Source: Brevibacterium sp. p3-SID960 (GTDB taxonomy: Bacteria > Actinomycetota > Actinomycetes > Actinomycetales > Brevibacteriaceae). Taken from it: a stretch of 14,380 nt of DNA. Positions 7,905 through 14,315 of the stretch are shown here, one piece after another; positions within the stretch are counted from its first letter, which is position 1, and each line of letters starts with the position of its first letter. The notes beneath the pieces are model-generated. The model was given only the letters and a program-made list of their open reading frames with translations. It did no database searches and was not told where the DNA came from. The DNA is taken from contig NZ_JALXKS010000054.1 of assembly GCF_025144725.1 (NCBI RefSeq), forward strand, positions 1-14,380, read 5' to 3'. The translations under genes and the position numbers were made by a program.

Positions 7905-7941
7905 AGTCCACGACTGTACCACCGCCTCGGCGCCGGTCAGT
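7905..7941 (-). promoter_or_regulatory. Probable promoter of the exporter operon (leaderless)
   Basis: On the minus strand a TACAGT hexamer (7917-7912) fits the actinobacterial TAnnnT -10 pattern, with CTGACC about 16 nt further upstream as a possible -35. The hexamer ends 7 nt before the GTG at 7904, so the predicted transcription start coincides with the start codon. This is inference from pattern only. Confidence 0.4.
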
Positions 7942-7952
7942 GGGAGTCGAAA

Positions 7953-7992
7953 CAGCTGACCTGACCGGCGATGTCGCAGGTCAGGTAAGCTG
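7953..7992 (-). terminator. Hairpin terminator after the repeat-rich membrane protein gene
   Basis: Arms 7953-7966 (CAGCTGACCTGACC) and 7979-7992 (GGTCAGGTAAGCTG) are complementary with one mismatch in 14. The 12-nt loop itself holds GCGA and TCGC, which extend the stem. It lies 15 bp past the stop of the gene ending at 8008 and, read on the minus strand, is followed by a short TGTTT. It most likely ends that gene's transcript before the exporter operon starts. Confidence 0.6.
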
Positions 7993-8007
7993 TGAGGGGG
8001 TGCCAGG

Positions 8008-9390
8008 TCAGTAGAAGTCGACGGTGAGCTTGTCGCCGTCCATCTTGACCGAGCCGTTGGTCTCGAAGTCGACGGTGCCGTCCCAGCGGTACTTGCCGTC
8101 CTTCGACTTGGCCTTCATCGTCATCTTCCCGACCTTGTCGGACTCGGTGTAGAAGGAGCCGCCGGAGCCGTCGGGGCTGAGCATCGTGCGGACCGAGGGC
8201 ATCTTCTCGATTGAGCGTTCGATGGTCTTCTCGTTGACCTTGTCGGCGGCTTCCTTGCCCTTGTCGTCATTCCAGCTGATGTTGACCATCGGGCAGCCGT
8301 CGACGGAGGTCTTCTTCTCCTTGGCACACTCCTTGACCTTGTCCTCGACCAGCTTCTTGACGTCGGTGTCGAAAGCATCGGTGGCCTCGACGGAGAGCTT
8401 GACGGTCGCAGCCCGCGGGGCCTCCTCATCGGCGAAGCCGACGGTCGCATTGCCCTCAGCGGAGGTGATGTACTTGCTCTCCGGGGTCGAGACGTCGTAG
8501 CGGCCCGGCCAGACGGCGTACTCGACCCGGCTGGCTTCAGGGGTGAATTCCTGTCCGTTGATCGTCGAGCCGCTGATCGGCGGCACTTCGAGGGCGATCG
8601 TCGGCAGCACCGGCGGTTCGAGCTTCCACTTGTCGAAGAACATGCCCTGCCGGCCGTCCTTCGTCGCCGTGAGCACGAGGTCATAGGGCTGCCCGCCGAG
8701 GGAGTACTGGGTGTGGATCTTCGCCGAATCGCCGTTGCGGGTGGTCTCGACGACCTTGGTGTCGGTGATCTTGTCCTGGGAGCCGTCGACGATCGGCTGG
8801 ACGAGGAGCTTTTCGCTGGCGCCGTCAGGGGCGGTGGCCTTGGTGATCTCGTTGGCCTTGTCCATGTTGCCGGCCTCGAGCGCGGCGAGGTACTCCTCGG
8901 CGACCGTGTCCGGGCCGTACTTGTTGTTGTTCACGCTGCGCACGACGAAGAAGCCGACGAGCACGAGGATGAGGACGAGAGCGACGGCGCCCAGCGACAG
9001 GAACAGCGGCAGCTTCGACTTCTTCCGCTTCTGCTGCCCGTGCGCCTGGTGCGGGTCACCGGGGCCGGGTGCATAACCGGGGGCAGGGGCCGGCTGCGGG
9101 ACGCTGCCGCCTGCCGGGCCCGAGGCGGCACTCGCCCCGCCTGTGGGGTTCGAGCCGATCGGTGCGGCGCTGTAGGTCGGACCCGTGTCCTGGGAACCAC
9201 CCGAGTGAGGCCCCTGCGGGCTGCTGGAGTAGGCTCCCTGAGGGCTGCTGGAGTAAGGCCCCTGCGGTCCACCGGAGTAGGGCCCCTGCGGGCTGCCGGA
9301 GTACGGGCCGGGAGCACCGGCACCGGCCGAGCCGCCGGGACCGTGCGGCGGCTGAGGGGGCATCGGCGGGGGAGTAGGGTCGGAGTTCAT
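8008..9390 (-). CDS. Single-pass membrane protein with Pro/Gly/Ser repeat N-terminus and unknown ectodomain
   Basis: This 460-residue protein has three parts. Residues 1-120 are low-complexity, rich in Pro, Gly, Ser and Gln, with five copies of an eight-residue unit (PYSGSPQG-like) at 29-68. A basic KRKKSK patch leads into one membrane segment at about 128-150, so the N-terminus should be cytoplasmic. The remaining ~310 residues should be outside: first a DUF4878-like start (YGPDTVAEEYLAALEAGNMDKANEI), then Thr/Lys-rich beta-type sequence with only two cysteines, Cys355 and Cys366, which could form a disulfide. Similar layouts occur in actinobacterial envelope proteins of unknown role; the DUF4878 resemblance is my reading and not certain. 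The ATG at 9388-9390 is preceded by AAGG about 10 nt upstream. It appears monocistronic. No function is assigned. Confidence 0.85.
   Translation of the reverse strand: MNSDPTPPPMPPQPPHGPGGSAGAGAPGPYSGSPQGPYSGGPQGPYSSSPQGAYSSSPQGPHSGGSQDTGPTYSAAPIGSNPTGGASAASGPAGGSVPQPAPAPGYAPGPGDPHQAHGQQKRKKSKLPLFLSLGAVALVLILVLVGFFVVRSVNNNKYGPDTVAEEYLAALEAGNMDKANEITKATAPDGASEKLLVQPIVDGSQDKITDTKVVETTRNGDSAKIHTQYSLGGQPYDLVLTATKDGRQGMFFDKWKLEPPVLPTIALEVPPISGSTINGQEFTPEASRVEYAVWPGRYDVSTPESKYITSAEGNATVGFADEEAPRAATVKLSVEATDAFDTDVKKLVEDKVKECAKEKKTSVDGCPMVNISWNDDKGKEAADKVNEKTIERSIEKMPSVRTMLSPDGSGGSFYTESDKVGKMTMKAKSKDGKYRWDGTVDFETNGSVKMDGDKLTVDFY
9187..9306 (-). repeat. Five 24-bp tandem units encoding an eight-residue repeat
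   Basis: The units encode PYSGSPQG, PYSGGPQG, PYSSSPQG, AYSSSPQG and PHSGGSQD in the cytoplasmic tail of the membrane protein. The DNA units are similar but not identical. Period is 24 bp, so gain or loss of units keeps the frame. The composition suggests a flexible, disordered region. Confidence 0.85.
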
Positions 9391-9551
9391 GTGCTTCGCA
9401 ACCTTGTCTTCAGCGCTGGTGTACGACAGTGACGCGTTCGGCGGTCAGCGCCGACGGTCACCGCGATAGTGGCTCACGCTACTACTTTAGTCGCAATACC
9501 CGGTGTGTCGGTATTCCGTGTCCGGCGGCTGCGTCGGGCACCATAGGGGAA
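9391..9551. promoter_or_regulatory. Divergent intergenic region with inverted repeat
   Basis: This 161-bp gap lies between two divergent genes. It contains the inverted repeat AATACC (9495-9500), 9-nt spacer, GGTATT (9510-9515), which could be an operator. On the minus strand, CCGACA, 16 nt, TAAAGT (9489-9484) is a weak promoter candidate for the repeat-rich membrane gene, and the inverted repeat overlaps it. On the plus strand CACCAT (9539-9544) ends 7 nt before the perM-like GTG. All are pattern-based guesses. Confidence 0.35.
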
Positions 9552-10763
9552 GTGAGCTCCCCACCTGACAGCAGTGGCCGCGGGTCCCGGCATCTTGGAC
9601 GCCACCCAGCGGTCATCGGCGTGCTCGAAGCCGTGCGGATCCTCTTCGCGCTCGTCGCCATCGCGTTCGTGCTCGCAGCGATCGCCTGGTTCATCGGCAT
9701 CGCCGAACAGCGTCCGCTCGCCGCGATCCCCGGTTGGGCGTTCACCGGCCTGGCCGCCGCCACCGGGCTGAGCGTCAGGCCCGGTGAGGCGCTCATGAGC
9801 TTCCCGCCCAGTCTGCTGTGCCTCATCGTCTGGCTGCTGCTGCGCAATGCCGCCTCCCGCACCGCCACCGCGCTCGACGCCAATGCGCGTCTGCAGCGCG
9901 CCGGCCAGCTCCCCGCCCACCGCGTCCCGCGCACCAGCGCCTACCTGTCGATCGCCGGGGCGTTCCTGCTCGTCACCGTCGGGCTCGGCTTCGCGCTTGG
10001 GGCCGCGACGCCGAGCCTCATCGGCTTCACCCGCGTCGGACTGCTCATCGGCACCGCGATCGTGTTCGGTGCCGGCCTGTACCCGCAGGCAGCCGCCGCG
10101 GACTCCACGCTGTCCGCCAGGCTCGGCCAGCAGTGGGCCGCGGCCCTGGAGGACGCGCACCGCGTGTGCGTGCGCGCCGGCTGGTGGCTTGCCGGGTTGG
10201 CAGCAATCAGCGTCGCCGTCGGACTCGCCGTCGAGTTCGAGGAGGTCAAAGACGTCGTTGGCCTCTACAGCGCCCCGGTCGTGGCCGCCATCGGCCTGTC
10301 GGCGGTGCAGCTGCTCTACCTGCCCGGCATTCTCGCCGTCGCCCTTGCCTGGCTCAGCGGTGCCGGCGTGAACCTGTCGGCAGCCGAGACCGCCTCGGCG
10401 TTCTCAGCAGCCGATGGGCCGCGCCCGGCGGTGCCGCTGCTGGCGATCATCCCGGAGCACCCACCGGCCTTCCTGGCCGCGGCACCGGCGCTGCTCGTCA
10501 TCATTGGCGTGCTACTCGTGACGCTGCGCCGCAGCTGGCAGCGCGTCGACCTGCCGGTCATCACCGTCGCCTCAGCTCAGCTGCTCGTGCTCATGTGGAT
10601 GTGGGGGCTGTTCTCCACCGGTGGGCTGGGGCCCGGCGGCCTGGAGGTCTTCGGAGTGCCGGCGCTGCTGTTCCCGCTCATTACCGGCGGGCTTGTCATC
10701 GCCGGTCTGTGGGCCGGCTATGGGCTCATCCTCGCTGCCCGCCGGGCGCAACCGCAGGACTGA
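9552..10763 (+). CDS. perM: PerM-like polytopic membrane protein (DUF6350)
   Basis: This 403-residue protein is almost entirely hydrophobic, with about nine to ten membrane segments separated by short loops, and ends in a basic ARRAQPQD tail. It fits the DUF6350 family, whose mycobacterial member PerM (Rv0955) is a membrane protein linked to cell division through FtsB stability. The assignment rests on topology, on the central LYLPGILAVALAWLSGAGVNLS stretch resembling the family's conserved segment, and on gene order: perM-purN-purH is the order of Rv0955-Rv0957. A frame opens earlier at 9429, but those 41 residues are not membrane-protein-like; the GTG at 9552 starts VSSPPDSSG and is the best choice. 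It has only GGGGAA directly against it and CACCAT ending 7 nt upstream, so it may be leaderless. The exact role in this organism is inferred. Confidence 0.8.
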   Translation: MSSPPDSSGRGSRHLGRHPAVIGVLEAVRILFALVAIAFVLAAIAWFIGIAEQRPLAAIPGWAFTGLAAATGLSVRPGEALMSFPPSLLCLIVWLLLRNAASRTATALDANARLQRAGQLPAHRVPRTSAYLSIAGAFLLVTVGLGFALGAATPSLIGFTRVGLLIGTAIVFGAGLYPQAAAADSTLSARLGQQWAAALEDAHRVCVRAGWWLAGLAAISVAVGLAVEFEEVKDVVGLYSAPVVAAIGLSAVQLLYLPGILAVALAWLSGAGVNLSAAETASAFSAADGPRPAVPLLAIIPEHPPAFLAAAPALLVIIGVLLVTLRRSWQRVDLPVITVASAQLLVLMWMWGLFSTGGLGPGGLEVFGVPALLFPLITGGLVIAGLWAGYGLILAARRAQPQD

Positions 10764-10796
10764 GACGGCAGACTGGGCGCGCAGGGCAGAAGCGGG

Positions 10797-10808
10797 GGCT
10801 GATCAGCC
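10797..10808. repeat. 12-bp palindrome between convergent genes
   Basis: GGCTGATCAGCC is a perfect palindrome covering the stop codon of the minus-strand gene, in the 39-bp gap after the perM-like gene. As RNA it gives only a four-pair stem with a GATC loop, so it is a weak candidate for a shared terminator. Nothing else in the gap looks like a signal. Confidence 0.3.
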
Positions 10809-11255
10809 GGCGCCGAGGTCCTCGAGCATCTTCGTCAGCTGCGAGCGGTGCTCGGTCTGGCATTCGACTGCGGCCTGCTCCGTCAGCGCGGAGGTGACAC
10901 AGTCCTCGTAGGCCTTCTGCTGCGGGTACAGCACCGCCATGCCGATCGCCTGCAGGATCATCCAGCCGGCCGCCAGCGCGCCGAGCACACCCATGACGAT
11001 CCAGCCGCCGGCCTGCTTCGAGCGCACCCCGGCGATGAAGTAGCGCACCGTCCACACGAGGGCTGCGATCGCGAAGACGCCGGAGAACAGCTTCGCCGGC
11101 AGCGGGTACAGCGAGGCCAGCAGCGCAGCGCCGAGCAGCAGCGTGAAGATCGTGCCCTCACGGTTGCGCTTCATCACCAGCGCCTCATCGCCGCTGGGCT
11201 TCTCGGCAGAGGGCCGCTGGTCGTTCTGGCTGGGCTTGTGCTCGATCGGACTCAC
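10803..11255 (-). CDS. Small membrane protein of unknown function
   Basis: I do not recognise this 150-residue protein. A charged cytoplasmic N-terminus (residues 1-34) is followed by three hydrophobic segments at about 35-52, 57-77 and 84-111, then a 40-residue polar tail that should lie outside the membrane. The tail holds the only two cysteines, Cys119 and Cys132, and is rich in Glu, Gln and Lys, so a small disulfide-closed domain is possible. The open frame extends upstream to 11375, but that part overlaps purN antisense; the GTG at 11255 gives a normal start (VSPIEHK) and CAGACT lies 6 nt before it, suggesting a leaderless message. The gene is divergent from purN with 28 bp between start codons and convergent with the perM-like gene. 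Confidence 0.72.
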   Translation of the reverse strand: MSPIEHKPSQNDQRPSAEKPSGDEALVMKRNREGTIFTLLLGAALLASLYPLPAKLFSGVFAIAALVWTVRYFIAGVRSKQAGGWIVMGVLGALAAGWMILQAIGMAVLYPQQKAYEDCVTSALTEQAAVECQTEHRSQLTKMLEDLGAG

Positions 11256-11283
11256 CGCAACAGTCTGACATACAATGACAGCC
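11256..11283. promoter_or_regulatory. Back-to-back promoters for purN and the small membrane gene
   Basis: Only 28 bp separate the two GTG codons. On the plus strand TACAAT (11271-11276), a near-consensus -10, ends 7 nt before the purN GTG at 11284. On the minus strand CAGACT (11267-11262) ends 6 nt before the GTG at 11255. The two -10 elements are 3 bp apart, so the promoters should compete. No clear -35 is seen for either; each would lie inside the other gene. No purine riboswitch is visible. Confidence 0.5.
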
Positions 11284-11910
11284 GTGCGCCTCGTAACCCT
11301 CGCCTCCGGATCCGGGTCCCTGACCCAGGCTGTCATCGACGCCTTCACCACCACCGCACCCGTCGCCGATGTCACGCTCGCTGCGGTCGGTTCGGATCGG
11401 CCCGATGCCCCGGTCCTCGACCGTGCCCGAGGTGCCGGTCTCGACGCCTTCGTCGTCGCCCCGCGTGATTTCGCCTCCCGCGACGAATGGAACCGGGCAC
11501 TGGCCGAGGCGGTGGCCGGCTATCAGCCCGACTGGGTCGTCTCGGCTGGGTTCATGCGCATCCTCGGGCCCGATTTCATCTCACGCTTCCCGCAGCGCAT
11601 CATCAACACCCACCCGGCCCTGCTGCCCTCCTTCCCCGGTGCGCACGGTGTCCGCGATGCGCTCGCCTACGGCGTCAAGGTCACCGGCTCGACCATCCAC
11701 CTCGTCGATGAAGGTGTCGACACCGGTCCGATCATCGCCCAGCAGCCGGTCCCCGTCGAACCCGATGACACCGAGGACACCCTGCATGAGCGCATTCGGC
11801 AGGTCGAGCGCCGCCTGCTCGTCGACGTCCTCACACATCTGGCCAGCGCGGATCTGCACGTGACGGGCCGCCGTGTCGCCGGATTCTCCGGCCGCGATAG
11901 CATCGACTGA
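11284..11910 (+). CDS. purN: Phosphoribosylglycinamide formyltransferase (GAR transformylase)
   Basis: This 208-residue enzyme transfers a formyl group from 10-formyltetrahydrofolate to GAR, giving FGAR, the third step of de novo purine synthesis, in the cytoplasm. The N-terminal [12 protein letters not shown] is the phosphate-binding loop region. Catalytic residues are present with the spacing of the E. coli enzyme: Asn108 and His110 in [13 protein letters not shown], and Asp146 in [19 protein letters not shown] and the ending LHERI...ERRLLVDVL are family-typical. An ATG at 11275 would add three residues, but it overlaps the TACAAT -10 and has no ribosome site; TACAAT ends 7 nt before the GTG at 11284, so I favour a leaderless GTG start. 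purH follows after 58 bp, in the same pathway. Confidence 0.95.
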   Translation: MRLVTLASGSGSLTQAVIDAFTTTAPVADVTLAAVGSDRPDAPVLDRARGAGLDAFVVAPRDFASRDEWNRALAEAVAGYQPDWVVSAGFMRILGPDFISRFPQRIINTHPALLPSFPGAHGVRDALAYGVKVTGSTIHLVDEGVDTGPIIAQQPVPVEPDDTEDTLHERIRQVERRLLVDVLTHLASADLHVTGRRVAGFSGRDSID

Positions 11911-11968
11911 ACCAGCTCACCTCTCATCACCTGTCCGCCTCTGCCCATTCCGTCCGAAGGAGCCTGCT

Positions 11969-13516
11969 GTGGTAGCTCACCGTCCGATCCGCCGCGCACT
12001 CATCAGCGTCTACGACAAGACCGGCCTGACCGACCTGGCCAGCGGGCTCGCCGAGGCCGGGGTGTCGATTGTCTCGACCGGCTCGACGGCCAAGCAGATC
12101 GCTGAGGCAGGAATCGACGTCACCCCGGTCGAAGACGTCACCGGATTCCCCGAATGCCTCGAAGGCCGCGTCAAGACCCTGCACCCGAAGGTGCACGCCG
12201 GCATCCTCGCCGACTCCCGCAAGGACGACCATCGCGCACAGCTGGCTGAGCTCGGCATCGACGCCTTCGACCTCGTCGTCGTCAACCTCTACCCATTCAC
12301 CGACACCGTCGCCTCGGGTGCGGACTTCGACGCCTGCGTGGAGCAGATCGACATCGGTGGCCCGGCGATGGTCCGCGCAGCGGCGAAGAACCACCCGAGT
12401 GTCGCGATCGTCACCGATCCCGCCCGGTACGGCGATGTCGTCACCGCTGCGCAGACCGGCGGCTTCGACCTGGCCTCCCGGCGCCGGCTCGCAGTCGAGG
12501 CCTTCGCCCACACCGCCTCCTACGATGCCGCAGTCGCCGGCTGGCTGGCCGGACAGCTCGCCGACGGCGACGAGCCCGGCGACTTCTTCGGCATCACCGC
12601 GATCAAGAAGCACGGGCTGCGTTACGGCGAGAACCCGCACCAGGCCGCTGCCGTCTACCAGACCGCAGCCGGCGGCGGCATCGCCGGAGCCCAGCAGCTC
12701 GGCGGCAAGGAGATGTCGTATAACAACTACCAGGACACTGACGCCGCGATCCGGGCCGCCTACGACTTCGACACGCCTGCGGTGGCGATCATCAAGCACG
12801 CCAACCCGTGCGGCATCGCCACTGCGGCTGATATCGCCGAAGCCCACCGCAAGGCCCACGCCTGCGATCCGGTCTCGGCCTACGGCGGGGTGATCGCCGC
12901 CAACCGCGAGGTCACCGTCGCGATGGCCGAATCCGTCAAGCCGATCTTCACCGAGGTGCTCGCAGCCCCCTCGTTCGCCCCCGAGGCGCTGGAGATCCTC
13001 AGGACGAAGAAGAACCTGCGCCTGCTCGAACTCGGTGGCTGGCAGCCCGATGCCCAGGAGTTCCGCCAGATCTCCGGCGGGGTGCTCATCCAGGACCGCG
13101 ACAGCTTCCAGGCCGACGGCGACGACCCGTCAAACTGGACCCTGGCCGCCGGACGGGCCGTCGACGAGGCGACGCTGCGCGATCTCGCCTTCGCGTGGCG
13201 GGCCTGCCGGGCGGTGAAGTCCAATGCGGTCCTGCTCGCCGCCGACGGGGCCTCCGTCGGAGTCGGCATGGGCCAGGTCAACCGGGTCGACTCCGCGCAG
13301 CTGGCCGTCCAGCGCGCAGGCGACCGGGTCGCGGGATCGGTGGCCGCCTCGGACGCGTTCTTCCCGTTCGCCGACGGTCTCGAAGTGCTGACCCGCGCCG
13401 GTGTCACCGCGATCGTGCAGCCGGGCGGGTCGATCCGCGATGAGGAGGTCATCGCAGCCGCCGAGCAGGCCGGAGTGACGATGTACTTCACGGGAACCCG
13501 CCATTTCTTCCACTGA
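11969..13516 (+). CDS. purH: Bifunctional AICAR transformylase / IMP cyclohydrolase
   Basis: This 515-residue cytoplasmic enzyme carries out the last two steps of IMP synthesis: formylation of AICAR with 10-formyltetrahydrofolate, then ring closure. The N-terminal MGS-like cyclohydrolase domain (about 1-150) has [17 protein letters not shown] and [15 protein letters not shown]. The C-terminal transformylase domain has LRYGENPHQ, the catalytic Lys276-His277 in [20 protein letters not shown], the TEVLAAPSF segment, KSNAVLLA and the exact family ending [11 protein letters not shown]. Length is standard. The open frame begins earlier at 11873, but GAAGGAG (11956-11962) sits 6 nt before the GTG at 11969, where homology also begins ([17 protein letters not shown]). 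It is probably co-transcribed with purN and possibly with the DUF3017 gene downstream. Confidence 0.97.
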   Translation: MVAHRPIRRALISVYDKTGLTDLASGLAEAGVSIVSTGSTAKQIAEAGIDVTPVEDVTGFPECLEGRVKTLHPKVHAGILADSRKDDHRAQLAELGIDAFDLVVVNLYPFTDTVASGADFDACVEQIDIGGPAMVRAAAKNHPSVAIVTDPARYGDVVTAAQTGGFDLASRRRLAVEAFAHTASYDAAVAGWLAGQLADGDEPGDFFGITAIKKHGLRYGENPHQAAAVYQTAAGGGIAGAQQLGGKEMSYNNYQDTDAAIRAAYDFDTPAVAIIKHANPCGIATAADIAEAHRKAHACDPVSAYGGVIAANREVTVAMAESVKPIFTEVLAAPSFAPEALEILRTKKNLRLLELGGWQPDAQEFRQISGGVLIQDRDSFQADGDDPSNWTLAAGRAVDEATLRDLAFAWRACRAVKSNAVLLAADGASVGVGMGQVNRVDSAQLAVQRAGDRVAGSVAASDAFFPFADGLEVLTRAGVTAIVQPGGSIRDEEVIAAAEQAGVTMYFTGTRHFFH

Positions 13517-13555
13517 ACCCCGACACGCTGCGTCCCGGCGGCCGGCCGACCGAGC

Positions 13556-13576
13556 GCCGGCGGTGGGGTTGCCGGC
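13556..13576 (+). promoter_or_regulatory. Hairpin whose loop holds the start codon of the DUF3017 gene
   Basis: GCCGGC at 13556-13561 can pair with GCCGGC at 13571-13576, leaving a 9-nt loop that contains the GTG (13563) and the alternative TTG (13569). The stem could limit ribosome access, or the GC-rich DNA after purH could act as a weak terminator. No good ribosome binding site is visible here. Confidence 0.3.
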
Positions 13577-13976
13577 GGCTGGATCAACGGCAGCTGGGTC
13601 GACGGCGGCTGGATCAACAGCAGATGGGCAGCCGCCGCGCCATCAGCGCCAGCCCCTGCCACGCGGGCGCGGACGCAACTGGTTCTCCAAACGCTGGATC
13701 TACTGGAAGCGCCGCTACTCCAACCCCACCCGCCGCGACTGGGTGCTGCTGGCCAGCCTCATCTGGATCGTCCTGTCAGCAGCCGCTGCGCTGCCGAGCT
13801 TCCGGCTGGGCGGATTGACCTTGGCCGCCGGCCTGTTCCTGCTGGCGGGCCTGCGGATGCTGCCCGGCCCACTCGGGGAGATGTGGGTCAACCGGCCGCG
13901 CCGGGCCGACGTCATCACCATCCTCATCCTCGCCGGTGCGCTCGCCGGACTCAGCCTCGTCGTCCCCGGCCACTGA
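13563..13976 (+). CDS. DUF3017-type small membrane protein
   Basis: This 137-residue protein has a low-complexity N-terminus (AAGST repeated three times, residues 5-19), a very basic stretch (about 26-58, with WIYWKRRYSNPTRRDW) and three hydrophobic segments at about 59-78, 83-101 and 115-135. The pattern of the last two, with LRMLPGPLGEMWVNRPRRADV between them and a final LSLVVPG, matches the DUF3017 family. Genes of this family are often found beside purH or folD in actinobacteria, which supports the call; their function is unknown. The start is uncertain: GTG 13563 and TTG 13569 are the only early candidates, neither has a ribosome site, and the repeat-rich first 25 residues may not all be translated. 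It follows purH by 46 bp. Confidence 0.72.
   Translation: MGLPAAGSTAAGSTAAGSTADGQPPRHQRQPLPRGRGRNWFSKRWIYWKRRYSNPTRRDWVLLASLIWIVLSAAAALPSFRLGGLTLAAGLFLLAGLRMLPGPLGEMWVNRPRRADVITILILAGALAGLSLVVPGH
13575..13634 (+). repeat. 15-bp tandem repeat in the DUF3017 gene start
   Basis: Three units of 15 bp (13575-13589, 13590-13604, 13605-13619), each encoding AAGST, are followed by a decayed fourth unit at 13620-13634. Units one and three differ at one base only, and units one-two and three-four form a 30-bp higher-order repeat. The repeat keeps the reading frame. Confidence 0.75.
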
Positions 13977-14008
13977 CCCACCGCCGCGGCCAGGCACCGG
14001 CGGCTGGG
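13977..14008 (+). terminator. Hairpin directly after the DUF3017 gene
   Basis: CCCACCGCCG (13977-13986) pairs with CGGCGG plus TGGG (13998-14003 and 14005-14008) to give a ten-pair stem with one bulged base and an 11-nt loop. It begins one base after the TGA stop. There is no T tract, which is common for high-GC actinobacterial terminators. It likely ends the purine-gene transcript. Confidence 0.5.
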
Positions 14009-14050
14009 TGAAGACGGCGTGAACACAGCGTTTCCACTCGCGCGAGATCC

Positions 14051-14106
14051 TTTACAGCCGGACGCTGACCTGCAAAGGTGGAGTGCACAGCCGGTCACCT
14101 GACCGG
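14051..14106 (+). promoter_or_regulatory. Possible promoter and palindromic leader of the antitoxin-like gene
   Basis: TTTACA (14051-14056), 17 nt, AAAGGT (14074-14079) is a plausible -35/-10 pair, though the -10 lacks the initial T. Downstream, CCGGTCA (14091-14097) and TGACCGG (14100-14106) form a perfect inverted repeat with a 2-nt centre, placed between the predicted transcription start and the ribosome site. It could bind a dimeric repressor or fold in the leader RNA. The symmetry is seen; the role is inferred. Confidence 0.4.
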
Positions 14107-14132
14107 GACGCGATGTTGAGAAGGAGTTTGAT

Positions 14133-14315
14133 ATGGGACTCGGAGACCTCGGCAACAAGGCGAAGGACGCGGTGAACTCGGACAAGGGCGAGCAGGCCGC
14201 CGACAAGGGCCTCGACCAGGCGTCGCAGAAGGCCTCGGATGCCTCCGGCGGCAAGTTCGACGACCAGATCAACAAGGGCCGGGATGCCGCAGACGGCAAG
14301 CTCGGCAACGAGTGA
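14133..14315 (+). CDS. MT0933/Rv0909-type putative antitoxin
   Basis: This 60-residue, highly charged, cytoplasmic protein has a Met-Gly-Leu start, repeated Asp-Lys and Ala-Ser heptad-like patterns (KAKDAVNSDKGEQAADKGLDQ) and a C-terminal ASGGKFDDQINKGRDAADGK motif. That GGK(F/Y)xDQIxKGxDxAD pattern is typical of the MT0933 antitoxin family, of which Rv0909 is the mycobacterial example. Family members are often orphans and some look like general stress proteins, so the antitoxin label is a family name and not proof of function. A strong AAGGAG lies 6 nt before the ATG. No toxin gene follows in the 65 bases that remain, and none precedes it on this strand. Confidence 0.8.
   Translation: MGLGDLGNKAKDAVNSDKGEQAADKGLDQASQKASDASGGKFDDQINKGRDAADGKLGNE

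Noticed and set aside
6894..7964. Plus-strand open frame of 356 codons
   Set aside because: It is antisense to the exporter ATPase, which has all ABC motifs; the plus-strand product has no recognisable domain.
9187..9306. CRISPR-like array of short repeats
   Set aside because: The 24-bp units are adjacent without spacers and encode an in-frame peptide repeat, so they are a protein repeat.
9429..9551. Earlier GTG start for the perM-like gene
   Set aside because: The 41 extra residues are not hydrophobic or family-like and would run through the intergenic inverted repeat; no ribosome site is present.
11911..11968. Purine riboswitch or leader before purH
   Set aside because: The 58-bp gap is too short for an aptamer and shows only a ribosome binding site.
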